A DNA stretch of 64,000 nucleotides from Ewingella sp963519305 (GTDB taxonomy: Bacteria > Pseudomonadota > Gammaproteobacteria > Enterobacterales > Enterobacteriaceae), in the NCBI GenBank assembly GCA_963519305.1, contig CAUQMS010000012.1:76727-140726 (forward strand). The letters run 5' to 3'. The position numbers and the translations under genes are program-made. The notes beneath the pieces are model-generated. The model was given only the letters and a program-made list of their open reading frames with translations. It was not told the DNA's origin and searched no databases. The number at the start of each line of letters is the position of its first letter. The first letter of the stretch is position 1. Of the stretch, positions 1 through 9,011 are shown one piece after another.

Positions 1-2651
1 GTTCAGAACGCACGCTGACCAATCTGGCAGCAGGCCGCCTGAGTGAAACCAGCACCGACGGCGTGAACGGATCACAGCTGTTCGCGACCAACACGGCGCT
101 CAACTCCGTGACCAGCAGTGTGACCAACCTCGATGCAGGCACTGTGCATTACGACAAATACGTTGATGGTACGGTGAATTACAACAGCGTCACGATGGGC
201 GGCGATGCCTACGACAACAGCACGCACACCGGTGGGACTAAAATCACCAACATTGCTGATGGTTCGGATCCAAGTGATGCAGTCAACTTCTCTCAGCTTG
301 CTACCACTAACAACAACATAGACAACATTTACAACACCGGCACCAAGTACTTCCACGCCAACTCAACCGGTACAGATTCGTCTGCGACAGGTATTGATGC
401 GGTCGCGATTGGTATGAGTGCGGTAGCAGACGTTGCACGCAGTGTTGCATTGGGTGATGGCGCAAAAACCGAGCTGGCTGTAGCTACAACAGGCACTACT
501 ATCCGCGGTACCGACTATGCATTTGCTGGCGTTGCTCCGGTAGGCACCGTCAGTATTGGTAGTGTGGGCGATGAACGTACGTTGACCAACATGGCAGCGG
601 GCCGTCTGAGCGCAGACAGTACCGATGGTGTGAACGGTTCTCAACTGTTTGCTTCTAATCAGGCTATCGACAGTCTGGATCTCAGCTTTAACGACCTGGA
701 TAACCACGCCGTTAAATATGACACCAACATCGACGGTACTGTGAACTACAACAACATCACGTTGGGGGGCGACACCTACAACAGCACCACCCACACCGGC
801 GGTACGAAAATTACCAACGTGGCGGATGGTACTGATCCAAGTGATGCGGTTAACTTCTCGCAGTTGACTGAAACTAACAGCAGCATTAACAACATCTATA
901 ACACCGGCACCAAGTACTTCCACGCTAACTCTACCGGTGCTGATTCGTCTGCCACAGGTCTTGATGCGGTTGCAATTGGTATGGGTGCAGTCGCCGATGT
1001 TGCACGTAGTGTTGCACTGGGTGATGGCGCGACTACAGATGAAGTGGTTGCGACTGCGGGTACTACCCTTCGTGGTACCGACTATGCGTTTGCAGGCGCT
1101 GCGCCTATTGGCACTGTCAGTATTGGTTCTGTAGGTCTGGAACGTACGCTGACCAACATGGCGGCGGGCCGTCTGAGCGCAGACAGCACCGACGGCGTGA
1201 ACGGTTCTCAACTGTTTGCTACCAATCAGGCACTCAATAGCCTGGACATCAGCTTCACCGATCTCGATAACCACGCGGTGAAATACGATACCAACGTTGA
1301 CGGCACGGTGAACTACAACAGCGTGACTATGGGTGGCGATACCTATAACAGCACCACACACACCGGTGGTACGAAAATTACCAACGTTGCTGATGGTTCT
1401 GCTCCAAGTGATGCGGTTAACTTCTCTCAGCTGACTGAAACCAACAACAGCATTAACAACATCTATAGCAACGGTACCAAGTACTTCCACGCTAACTCAA
1501 CCGGTGCAGATTCGTCTGCAATGGGCGCTGACGCGGTGGCGATTGGTCAGAGTGCAGCTGCCAGCGCGATGAACTCCATCGCTATCGGTAATGGCGCTGA
1601 AGCCAGTACGGACAACAGCGTTGCACTGGGTAATGGCGCGAAAACGCAGGCGGCAGTAGGCACCAGCGGCATCACCCTCCAGGGCCAGAACTACGCCTTC
1701 GCAGGTACGGCTCCAGTGGGTACGGTCAGCGTCGGTGATGTTGGTGAGGAACGTACTATCACCAACGTGGCGGCGGGCCAGGTTACGGCCACCAGCACCG
1801 ATGCGGTGAACGGTTCTCAGTTGTACGCGGTAGCGGATGCGGTCAACAACATCAGCGGTGACATCACCAATCTGGACAACCGTTCAGTGAAATATGACAC
1901 CAACGTTGACGGTACTACCAACTACAACAAGATCACGCTGGCCGGTGACTCAACCACGATCACTAACGTTGCAGCAGGTACTCAGGACAGTGATGCGGTG
2001 AACTTCGCGCAACTGGAAGTGGTGTCTACTCAGGTGACGAATATCTCCAACGGTACTGATGGTATGTTCCAGGTGAATAACACCAGTGACCTGCCTAAAC
2101 CAACACCAACCGGTAAAGACTCTACCGCCGGTGGCGCGGGTGCGGTGGCGTCCGGTGATAACAGCGTGGCGTTGGGTTCTAACTCAAGCGCAACAGCCTC
2201 TAACTCTGTCGCTCTGGGTTCAAACTCCGTTGCTGACCGTGACAACACCGTGTCCATGGGCTCTGCGGGTCATGAACGCCAGATAACCAACGTCGCCGCG
2301 GGCACCAGCGGTACCGATGCGGTTAACGTTAACCAGTTGAAATCAGGCATTGCTGATGCGAATCAGTACACCGATAACAAATTCGGTGACCTGAAAAACC
2401 TGGTTGACGGCAACAAAGACAAGCTGAGCGCCGGTATTGCGGGTGCGATGGCGATGGCGAGCCTGCCACAACCTTATGCACCAGGCGCAAGCATGGTGAG
2501 CATGGGTGGCGGTACTTATCAGAACCAGTCAGCGGTAGCGTTGGGCGTTTCTGCCATCTCCGATAACGGCAAGTGGGTAACCAAACTGTCTGGTACGACC
2601 AACAGCCAGGGGGACCTGGGCGCAGCAGTCGGCGTGGGCTACCAGTGGTAA
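1..2651 (+). CDS. Trimeric autotransporter adhesin (YadA-like), C-terminal part; 5' end outside window
   Basis: The reading frame is open from base 3, and the first in-window residues already match the repeat, so the gene starts upstream. What is seen is a stalk of YadA head/stalk motifs: repeated SxAxGxxA/SVALG-type head strands, DAVNxxQL neck motifs and VNGSQLF segments. It is organised in tandem units of 189 residues and ends in a short coiled coil and a C-terminal four-strand anchor (about the last 90 residues, ending GVGYQW) that trimerises into the outer-membrane pore. The family (YadA, SadA, EhaG) mediates adhesion and autoaggregation. A GC-rich hairpin follows the stop, then an OmpA-type lipoprotein gene that may assist it. 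The codons are strongly repetitive, which produces long spurious frames on the other strand. Confidence 0.93.
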   Translation, partial: SERTLTNLAAGRLSETSTDGVNGSQLFATNTALNSVTSSVTNLDAGTVHYDKYVDGTVNYNSVTMGGDAYDNSTHTGGTKITNIADGSDPSDAVNFSQLATTNNNIDNIYNTGTKYFHANSTGTDSSATGIDAVAIGMSAVADVARSVALGDGAKTELAVATTGTTIRGTDYAFAGVAPVGTVSIGSVGDERTLTNMAAGRLSADSTDGVNGSQLFASNQAIDSLDLSFNDLDNHAVKYDTNIDGTVNYNNITLGGDTYNSTTHTGGTKITNVADGTDPSDAVNFSQLTETNSSINNIYNTGTKYFHANSTGADSSATGLDAVAIGMGAVADVARSVALGDGATTDEVVATAGTTLRGTDYAFAGAAPIGTVSIGSVGLERTLTNMAAGRLSADSTDGVNGSQLFATNQALNSLDISFTDLDNHAVKYDTNVDGTVNYNSVTMGGDTYNSTTHTGGTKITNVADGSAPSDAVNFSQLTETNNSINNIYSNGTKYFHANSTGADSSAMGADAVAIGQSAAASAMNSIAIGNGAEASTDNSVALGNGAKTQAAVGTSGITLQGQNYAFAGTAPVGTVSVGDVGEERTITNVAAGQVTATSTDAVNGSQLYAVADAVNNISGDITNLDNRSVKYDTNVDGTTNYNKITLAGDSTTITNVAAGTQDSDAVNFAQLEVVSTQVTNISNGTDGMFQVNNTSDLPKPTPTGKDSTAGGAGAVASGDNSVALGSNSSATASNSVALGSNSVADRDNTVSMGSAGHERQITNVAAGTSGTDAVNVNQLKSGIADANQYTDNKFGDLKNLVDGNKDKLSAGIAGAMAMASLPQPYAPGASMVSMGGGTYQNQSAVALGVSAISDNGKWVTKLSGTTNSQGDLGAAVGVGYQW
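6..1748 (+). repeat. Tandem 567-bp units inside the adhesin stalk
   Basis: The segment encoding ERTLTN starts at 6, 573, 1140 and 1749. The spacings are 567, 567 and 609 bp, so there are two exact-length 189-residue units and a third that carries a 14-residue insertion (an extra head-type strand, about 1558-1600). Each unit carries the same neck, VNGSQLF and TKYFHANSTG segments with few substitutions. Recombination between units could change stalk length. Confidence 0.9.
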
Positions 2652-2680
2652 ACCTCGCTCATTATTGATGAAGAAAGATA

Positions 2681-2707
2681 TTACCCCCGGCATGACGCCG
2701 GGGGTAA
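2681..2707 (+). terminator. GC-rich hairpin between adhesin and lipoprotein genes
   Basis: A perfect 11-bp stem (TTACCCCCGGC paired with GCCGGGGGTAA, 5-nt loop) lies 29 bases after the adhesin stop. There is no strong T run after it, so it may act as an mRNA 3'-stabilising or attenuating hairpin between the two genes rather than a full terminator. Confidence 0.55.
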
Positions 2708-2741
2708 CAACACAAATTTCGCAGTAAAGGATGGATTTTTA

Positions 2742-3545
2742 ATGAACACTAAACAAGCAGGTCTGGCAGCACTCGTGGGCGGTTTGTTGTTACTTTCCGG
2801 TTGCACTCACTCCACCAGTAACGTGGACGCTCAGGGCATGACGGACAAACCGGTCTTCCCGGAAATGTCTTCTGCGGTAAGAGCCGAAGGCAGCTTCGTC
2901 AATCTTGATAACCTGAAACAGGTCCGCAAAGGTGACACCAAGGCGCAGCTGTATGAGCTGATTGGTACTCCGCACTTTTATGAAGGGACTTTCCGGGTGA
3001 AAGAGTGGAACTACATCTTCCACTTCACCAAAGCGGATAACAGCGTGCTGACCTGTCAGTACAAGGTGCTGTTCGACAATCATATGCAGGCGCAGAGCTT
3101 CTACTTCCTGCCGGAAAACTGCCTGTCTTTGCTGAACGTGAAAAAAGAAGCGCCAGCATTACCTGCGGCAGTTGCGCATCAGGAATTCACTGCGGAAAGT
3201 CTGTTTGCGTTCGCCAGTGCCTCACTGAGCCCGGAAGGCGTTTCTCAGGTACAAAATATGGCAAAAGGACTTAAAGCGGCCAATCTCGGTGACCGTAAAG
3301 TAGTGGTTTCGGCTTATACCGACCGCATTGGCAAACCGGCTGACAACCTGCGCTTATCTCAAGCCCGTGCAGAATCGGTTAAGCAACTGCTGGTGGCCGG
3401 GGGAATTCCTGCGGCTAACATCGTTACCCGTGGTTTAGGTGACAGTGAACCGCGCGTCCAGTGCGCCGGCAGCAAATCCCCAGCGGTGATCAAGTGTCTG
3501 GCGCCAAACCGCCGGATGGTTGTTGACGTCGTTAACGCACACTAA
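2742..3545 (+). CDS. OmpA-family lipoprotein with N-terminal BamE-like domain
   Basis: A 267-residue protein. It begins with a lipoprotein signal (lipobox LLSGC, Cys at about residue 21). Residues about 50-110 resemble the SmpA/BamE fold (VRKGDTKAQLYELIGTPHFYEG...WNYIF). The C-terminal 120 residues are an OmpA peptidoglycan-binding domain (AYTDRIG, NLRLSQARAESV, GLGDSEP, NRRMVVDV). It should be anchored in the outer membrane and bind the cell wall. A good Shine-Dalgarno (AAAGGA) precedes the ATG. It sits between the trimeric adhesin and a secreted unknown protein, so a role in adhesin assembly or anchoring is inferred from context only. Proteins of this architecture are known near YadA-like genes. 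Confidence 0.85.
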   Translation: MNTKQAGLAALVGGLLLLSGCTHSTSNVDAQGMTDKPVFPEMSSAVRAEGSFVNLDNLKQVRKGDTKAQLYELIGTPHFYEGTFRVKEWNYIFHFTKADNSVLTCQYKVLFDNHMQAQSFYFLPENCLSLLNVKKEAPALPAAVAHQEFTAESLFAFASASLSPEGVSQVQNMAKGLKAANLGDRKVVVSAYTDRIGKPADNLRLSQARAESVKQLLVAGGIPAANIVTRGLGDSEPRVQCAGSKSPAVIKCLAPNRRMVVDVVNAH

Positions 3546-3557
3546 GAGCTCATTCCA

Positions 3558-4421
3558 ATGCGTATAAATTCCACTTTAATCAGGACCGCCCTCGGCAGTC
3601 TTATTGGCCTGGTTTGTTGTCAGGCTATTTCAGCACCGGCGGATTTGAATGTTAAATCCATAAGCGTTCCGGCTTACAGTCTGATCACGGATGCCTTAAT
3701 CGCAGCCACGCCGACGGTGAAAGGTCAGCGCAATGATGCGGTAATGCAACTGGTCTGCGACCTGGCGCGCGGCACGAAAAACCAGCAACAAGTCAATGAC
3801 GTGCTGAAACAAAACAACGTTGAAGTGCAAAATATACCCACCACAGGCAATGGGCTTTCATTGTTAGTCAATAATAATGCCGCCATGCAGAGCACCGCCT
3901 GTGCGGCATATATTGCTACTTCACTTTTCTCTCCGGTCAATAACGACGTGTTATTCGACGTGGTGAAAGACGCGAAAGACAAAACTAAAGAAACCGCCAC
4001 GCTCAATACTGAGAAGTTTGCACAGGAGATGCGTCTGCGAATGTCTATTTCACAGGCTACTGCGCAAATGTATGCGGTGATCGCAGCGAATCTCAGTAAA
4101 GATAATAATCTGAGCTGGGCCGACCAACAAAACGACGTAGTGCGAATTGTGGCCAGTTATGCCCCGCAATATTTTCAGTCGCTCAGGAATATTTACACTG
4201 GCACCAAAGCGACCTATACGCCGGTCAGTATCGATGCCAAAAGCTATAACGTTACTGACAGTAGTGGTCACGAGTTGATGCAGAACCCACAGGGTCCGGT
4301 CTTAATGTACCGTGGCGTTGTGTGGCTGGGTAACGGCAAGATTTTGGGTAAAGAGTACTTTGTTGATGTGCGGGTTATGGGTACCCCTGCGCCGGTCAAA
4401 ATGGCGAAAAAGAAACGCTAG
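3558..4421 (+). CDS. Secreted protein of unknown function downstream of the OmpA lipoprotein
   Basis: 287 residues with a Sec signal peptide (about residues 1-25, ending AISA before PADL). I do not recognise a domain. Visible features are Cys residues at about 65 and 115, a helical central part (residues about 140-215, rich in Lys, Gln and Ala) and a basic end (KMAKKKR). It starts 12 bases after the lipoprotein stop, so the two are very likely one transcript. No membrane segment beyond the signal is evident, so the predicted location is the periplasm or outside. The call as a real gene rests on the signal peptide, ordinary codon usage and tight spacing. Confidence 0.72.
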   Translation: MRINSTLIRTALGSLIGLVCCQAISAPADLNVKSISVPAYSLITDALIAATPTVKGQRNDAVMQLVCDLARGTKNQQQVNDVLKQNNVEVQNIPTTGNGLSLLVNNNAAMQSTACAAYIATSLFSPVNNDVLFDVVKDAKDKTKETATLNTEKFAQEMRLRMSISQATAQMYAVIAANLSKDNNLSWADQQNDVVRIVASYAPQYFQSLRNIYTGTKATYTPVSIDAKSYNVTDSSGHELMQNPQGPVLMYRGVVWLGNGKILGKEYFVDVRVMGTPAPVKMAKKKR

Positions 4422-4904
4422 GCCGTGAGAGTTCGCCTTAAGCCAGTAGTCAGTTAATTAAGATTTTTTACTAGGTAAAACAGGTGATTGTGTGAGACCG
4501 CTCCGCAGCATTTCGGCATGAGCTGGGGACAATACACGTCACCTGATTTCTTATTAAGTATAATTCAAAAGACTTCACTAACGGTCTGGCGTAGACCGCC
4601 TTAATCTATGTCTCAACGCAACAGGGAGAGGACGTTATATAGACGATATGGAATGTCAGGTTCGCAGTATTCACTAACGCAATATTGACTTCCCGGACGG
4701 TTTTTTACCGGGTTGTCGAAATAATCTATTGTGGCATTAGGTATATTCTCTGGTGCTACAAATTATTATGACGGGTAATTATTCCGAATGCCGGACATTT
4801 ACCCTTGTTAAATAAATACGCTTAGTATATATCCGTCGTGGTATTTAAGCCCGGCAAGTCGTTTCACGGAATAAACTTCACAATCTCCATTAAGGAATAT
4901 TTAA
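4422..4904 (+). promoter_or_regulatory. Leader region of the fimbrial operon
   Basis: This AT-rich 483-bp gap has no coding frame. It contains a 27-bp repeat (4553-4579) with an embedded TATAAT (4559-4564) and a stretch resembling an RcsAB box (TAAGTATAATTC). A 6-bp hairpin (4582-4598) follows. There is a further hairpin at 4692-4713 (CCCGG/CCGGG). Transcription of the pilin gene presumably starts in this region; the exact start site cannot be read. Confidence 0.5.
4553..4607. repeat. Copy A of a 55-bp conserved element (27-bp identical core)
   Basis: The first 27 bases are identical to 10939-10965. After 19 non-identical bases that form a hairpin here (CGGTCT/AGACCG), the segment CCTTAATCT (4599-4607) recurs at exactly the same distance (46 bp from the element start) in copy B at 10985. 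It lies about 350 bp upstream of the pilin start codon. Confidence 0.8.
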
Positions 4905-5462
4905 ATGAAAAAGACATTACTCTCTTTAGCTGTAATCGGCTGCGGCCTGTTATCTTCTGGTGCTTTTGCGTCTGACGGTACCATTAATATTAATGGTCAG
5001 GTTAACAATGTTTCCTGCTCTATTAATGTGAATGGCCAGACCGGCGGCGACTATGAAATGACACTGCCGACGGTGTCTGAATTGTCATTGAAAAAAGGCA
5101 GCACAGCGGGCGCTAAATTGCTGGCTATTCAGGTAGCGGGTTGTACATCTGCGGGCGGTTCACTGCCTGCCGGCGTGCGCGCGGCGTTTGAAAACACCAA
5201 CGTTAACCCTGACACCGGTAACTTGTTAAATACCACAGCACCAGGTGGGGCAACATTGGGCGCGACCAACGTTGAAATTCAGCTGACCAATAGCCAGAAG
5301 ATGCCTATTAACCTGATTACCAACGTTAATAACGTCATGACGCCTATTGATGCAAATGGTGCTTCTACCATGAATTACTACGTGCAGTACATCGCTCCTT
5401 CTGCTGATGCCATCTCAGGTAAAGTCACTACCTCAGCGGTTTACTCTCTCGATTACCAGTAA
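4905..5462 (+). CDS. Major fimbrial subunit (chaperone-usher type)
   Basis: 185-residue pilin with a Sec signal peptide (MKKTLLSLAVIGCGLLSSGAFAS). The mature part has the pilin Ig-like fold features: a donor-strand-like N-terminal region (DGTININGQV), the two Cys (VSCSI and AGCTS) expected to form a disulfide, and the terminal beta-zipper pattern ending SAVYSLDYQ. It is the first gene of the operon and has a leader AAGGAATATTTAA before the ATG. Subunits are exported by Sec, held by the chaperone and polymerised through the usher. The long spacing to the chaperone (about 64 bp) fits the higher expression usual for major pilins. Confidence 0.9.
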   Translation: MKKTLLSLAVIGCGLLSSGAFASDGTININGQVNNVSCSINVNGQTGGDYEMTLPTVSELSLKKGSTAGAKLLAIQVAGCTSAGGSLPAGVRAAFENTNVNPDTGNLLNTTAPGGATLGATNVEIQLTNSQKMPINLITNVNNVMTPIDANGASTMNYYVQYIAPSADAISGKVTTSAVYSLDYQ

Positions 5463-5526
5463 TACTACGGTTTTCGGAAAACCTAATACGGAAGGGTTTC
5501 CCTTCCGTTCATCAAGAGCTTTCACT

Positions 5527-6282
5527 ATGAAAAAGACCTCCCGTATTTTAACTCTCGGTGTTTTATCCCTCATGCTATTTGGCGCGACGAATATCGCCCG
5601 GGCCAGCGTTGTGGTTTCCGGCACCCGACTCATCTACCCGGCTAATCAGCATGATGTCTCTATTCAGCTCACCAACAACGATCCGAAACCGGCGCTGGTG
5701 CAATCCTGGATTGACAGTGGCGACATCCATCAGGACCCAAGCCTGAGTACGGCTCCGTTCGTCGTGACGCCGCCGATCACTCGCGTTGAAGCCGGGAAAA
5801 AGCAGTTGGTACGTCTTACTTTGCTTAACTCAGGTGCGGTGCCAACCGATCGCGAATCCGTGTACTGGTACAACATGCTGGATATTCCGGCACAGTCCAA
5901 AGATAAGGCCGATAAAAACAGCGTTCAGGTGGCTTTACGTACCCGAATTAAAGTGTTCTACCGCCCTGAAGGTTTGAAAGGCGCACCGGCTGATGCCGCA
6001 ACAGGGCTGACCTGGCAGGGCGTGAAAACGGCACAAGGTTATGCACTGCGTGCCACTAACCCGGCGCCCTACAACGTCTCCATGACCAGCGTGAAGTTAA
6101 CCGCAGACGGCAAGACTTATGTTGACGATCTGGGTGGCATGATTGCGCCGAAATCCAGCAAAGAGTTCCCTCTCAAAGGGCTAAGCAATATGCCGTCAGC
6201 GAAGTCAGCAGTCTCTTACGACTGGGTCAATGATTACGGCAGCACCGTCAAGTCAAAATCTACCGTCAGTGATATTCGGTAA
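5527..6282 (+). CDS. Periplasmic fimbrial chaperone 1
   Basis: 251 residues when started at the ATG that opens MKKTSRILTLG; a longer frame would run back into the pilin gene without a signal peptide. The signal peptide ends near IARA. The mature protein shows the PapD-family pattern: VVVSGTRLIYPANQHDVSIQLTN (G1/A1 strands with the catalytic Arg), YWYNMLDIP, and the family signature ALRTRIKVFYRPEGLKG at about residues 135-155, where Arg and Lys anchor the subunit carboxylate. It binds pilin subunits in the periplasm and delivers them to the usher at 6391. Confidence 0.92.
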   Translation: MKKTSRILTLGVLSLMLFGATNIARASVVVSGTRLIYPANQHDVSIQLTNNDPKPALVQSWIDSGDIHQDPSLSTAPFVVTPPITRVEAGKKQLVRLTLLNSGAVPTDRESVYWYNMLDIPAQSKDKADKNSVQVALRTRIKVFYRPEGLKGAPADAATGLTWQGVKTAQGYALRATNPAPYNVSMTSVKLTADGKTYVDDLGGMIAPKSSKEFPLKGLSNMPSAKSAVSYDWVNDYGSTVKSKSTVSDIR

Positions 6283-6390
6283 GGCTCACATACGTATTGA
6301 ATGCTTTTAAATGAAGTTTTTAAGTCCAGGGAAATGCGGGCGTGAACGCCACTGCTGAGGACTTAGAAATAGAGGTGAAAGGAAATTCTT

Positions 6391-8997
6391 GTGAATAAAA
6401 AATTATTTAAACATTCGGCATTACACCGCGCCCTATTTAGCGAGAAGCACCTTCATTTTTATTTAAGCGTTTTCTTTGCCTCTTTGCTGGGTTGTGCCAT
6501 GGCGCCGGTGGCATATGCCGCAGACACTACGGCCGACACCCAGGATGTCACCTTCAACGCGGGTTTCTTTAAAGGGGGAGATAAGTCCATTGATATCAGC
6601 CGCTTTCAGAAAGAGGGTAGCCTGCAGCCAGGTGAGTATCAGCTGGATGTGATCGTCAACGATAAGTTTATTGGCCGCAGTAAAGTGCGTATCACGCAGG
6701 ATGCGGGCAAAAGCAACGTATGTTTTCGTGGCAAAGATGTCACGGCCTGGGGACTTAACCTCAGCAAATTGAGCGATACCCAGAAAACCACCGCCACGCT
6801 GGCCGGTGACTGCGTCGATATCGTTCAGTTGCTGCCGGGGGCTCAGGTTAATATCGACCAGAGTGAGCTCTCCGCTCACCTGAGTATTCCGCAAATTTAT
6901 GTTAACACCCGTTCGGGCGGCTATATTTCGCCTGAATACTGGGAAAGCGGCATTAACGCTGGATTTGTCAGCTATAACGCCAACGCCTATCAGTCGACGT
7001 CCCCGGATGGAACGACCAATAAAAACCTGTATGTCGGGCTGAATACCGGGCTGAATCTGCTGGGCTGGAACCTGCGTCATAACGGATCGTTCAACGCCTC
7101 TGAAACCCAGGGCAATGATCAAAGCCAGAGCAGTCACAGCTACACCAGTATCAGTACCTACGCGCAACATGATGTCGCGGGTCTGGAAGCGATGGCGACG
7201 GTCGGGCAGTTTTATACCCCTGGCGACCTGTTCGACAGCATTCCTTTTACCGGTGTGCAGATAGGCAGCGACGAACGTATGATGCCGGACTCTGAAAAAG
7301 GCTTCGCTCCGGAAATTCGCGGTACCGCGGAAACCAACGCCAAAATTACCGTTCGTCAGGGTGAGCAGGTGGTATATGAAACCACCGTGGCCCCCGGGCC
7401 TTTTGCCATTAACGATCTCTCCAATACCGGCTACTCGGGTGACCTAAACGTCACTATTACAGAAGCCGATGGCCGCACCAAAAGCTTTGTGGTGCCTTAT
7501 GCCTCGGTAAACCAGTTATTACGTCCCGGCATTTCGCGTTTCAGCGCCACGGCGGGGACCTATCGTGACACCACGTCGCACGCCAACGGCGAAGGTTACG
7601 ACCAGCCGAAATTTATCCAGAGCACCTACCGTCGTGGCGTCAGCAACAAAGTGACGTTATACACCGGCGGCATACTCTCCGATGACTATCTCTCCGGTCT
7701 GGCGGGGCTGGCATTAAATACCTCTGTGGGGGCTTTTGCGTTTGATGTCACTAACTCATACGCGAAAAATCTGCCGGCTGAAGTCCAGGGTATCGACAGC
7801 ACCATGAACGGGCAAAGTTACCGTGTCACCTACAGCAAGCGCCTTGATACCACCAATACCGATCTGGCGTTGGCGGCGTACCGTTTTTCCAACTCCGATT
7901 ATCTGACGCTGCAAAACGTCGCGCAGTTGAAGGGCAACGTCCACGACACCCTCTATCGTCCGCGCGAACGTCTGCAAATGAACATCAGCCAGCCGGTCGG
8001 TGACTGGGGCAACGTCTATCTGAGCGGCATTACGGAAACCTCATGGGAGGACAGCGGTCGTTCAACCACCTATCAGGCGGGTTACGGCACCGGCTTCAGC
8101 TGGGGGACGATTAACGTCTCGCTCGGCCGGACCTACTCCGACGGTGTGTATGACGACCAGTTGGCACTGATGTTCAGTATTCCGCTGGGACGCAGTCACT
8201 CAATGACGCTGACTAATACCATGAACTATCAGGATTCAAGCCGTTACAGTGCACAAACCAACCTGAGTGGTACGGCAGGCGATCGTAATCAGGTCAGCTA
8301 CAACGGCTTTGCCGGTCACAGTGTTAGCAACGGTGATTCAAGTGAACAGTACGGTGGCAGCCTGAACTACAACGGTGCGCTCTCTAATGTGGGCACCTCA
8401 GTGTCTGGCGGTGGCGGTTACAACCAGTATTCACTCTCAGCCCGTGGCACCGTCATCGGCTACGCCGGTGGGGTCGCTATGACGGCCTCGCAGGGGGAAA
8501 CCATGGCGATTATCGAAGCCAAAGGGGCCAATGGCGCCGAGGTGATCGGTGGCTCCGGCAGTACCGTCGGCTGGTGGGGAAATTCGGTGATCACCTCGTT
8601 GACGCCGTATCAGAACAATAGCGTATTGATTGACCCGCATGGCGCCTCGTCCGACGTTGAGCTGCAAAGCTCCTCCGCCAATACCGTGCCACGTTATGGC
8701 TCCATTACCCGCCTTAAGTTTGACACCGTGGTAGGCAAACCGGTTCTGGTCCGTGGCCTGCTCAGCAGCGGCAAGCCGGTACCTTTCGGTGCTGATGTGT
8801 TGGATAAGCAAAATGCTCTGGTCTCGATGGTTGGACAGGGCGGGCAGATCCTGCTGCGAGGCCTGTCGGATCAAGGATCATTACAGGTCAAATGGGGCGA
8901 TAAGGCCGGGGAAAGCTGCACACTCACTTACTCGGTCAGCCAGAAAAGCAATACTGCCACGACAGGCTACCGTCAGATTGACGCCCCTTGTCATTAA
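6391..8997 (+). CDS. Fimbrial outer-membrane usher
   Basis: 868 residues, the usual length for a PapC/FimD usher. The start is GTG with a Shine-Dalgarno AAAGGA. The signal peptide is long (to about residue 43, VAYAAD). The N-terminal chaperone-binding domain begins DVTFNAGFFKGGDKSIDISRF. Then comes the 24-strand barrel with the plug region (about 230-330) and two C-terminal domains with the expected Cys pair (ESCTLTY...DAPCH). It forms the pore through which pilin subunits are secreted and assembled. It overlaps nothing and is followed 14 bp later by a second chaperone. Confidence 0.95.
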   Translation: MNKKLFKHSALHRALFSEKHLHFYLSVFFASLLGCAMAPVAYAADTTADTQDVTFNAGFFKGGDKSIDISRFQKEGSLQPGEYQLDVIVNDKFIGRSKVRITQDAGKSNVCFRGKDVTAWGLNLSKLSDTQKTTATLAGDCVDIVQLLPGAQVNIDQSELSAHLSIPQIYVNTRSGGYISPEYWESGINAGFVSYNANAYQSTSPDGTTNKNLYVGLNTGLNLLGWNLRHNGSFNASETQGNDQSQSSHSYTSISTYAQHDVAGLEAMATVGQFYTPGDLFDSIPFTGVQIGSDERMMPDSEKGFAPEIRGTAETNAKITVRQGEQVVYETTVAPGPFAINDLSNTGYSGDLNVTITEADGRTKSFVVPYASVNQLLRPGISRFSATAGTYRDTTSHANGEGYDQPKFIQSTYRRGVSNKVTLYTGGILSDDYLSGLAGLALNTSVGAFAFDVTNSYAKNLPAEVQGIDSTMNGQSYRVTYSKRLDTTNTDLALAAYRFSNSDYLTLQNVAQLKGNVHDTLYRPRERLQMNISQPVGDWGNVYLSGITETSWEDSGRSTTYQAGYGTGFSWGTINVSLGRTYSDGVYDDQLALMFSIPLGRSHSMTLTNTMNYQDSSRYSAQTNLSGTAGDRNQVSYNGFAGHSVSNGDSSEQYGGSLNYNGALSNVGTSVSGGGGYNQYSLSARGTVIGYAGGVAMTASQGETMAIIEAKGANGAEVIGGSGSTVGWWGNSVITSLTPYQNNSVLIDPHGASSDVELQSSSANTVPRYGSITRLKFDTVVGKPVLVRGLLSSGKPVPFGADVLDKQNALVSMVGQGGQILLRGLSDQGSLQVKWGDKAGESCTLTYSVSQKSNTATTGYRQIDAPCH

Positions 8998-9011
8998 GCG
9001 AAGCGAGAAAA

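Noticed and set aside
363..1490. Long minus-strand open frame of 375 codons
   Set aside because: It lies wholly inside the adhesin repeats, has the same 567-bp periodicity and no start signals; it is an antisense shadow of repetitive codons.
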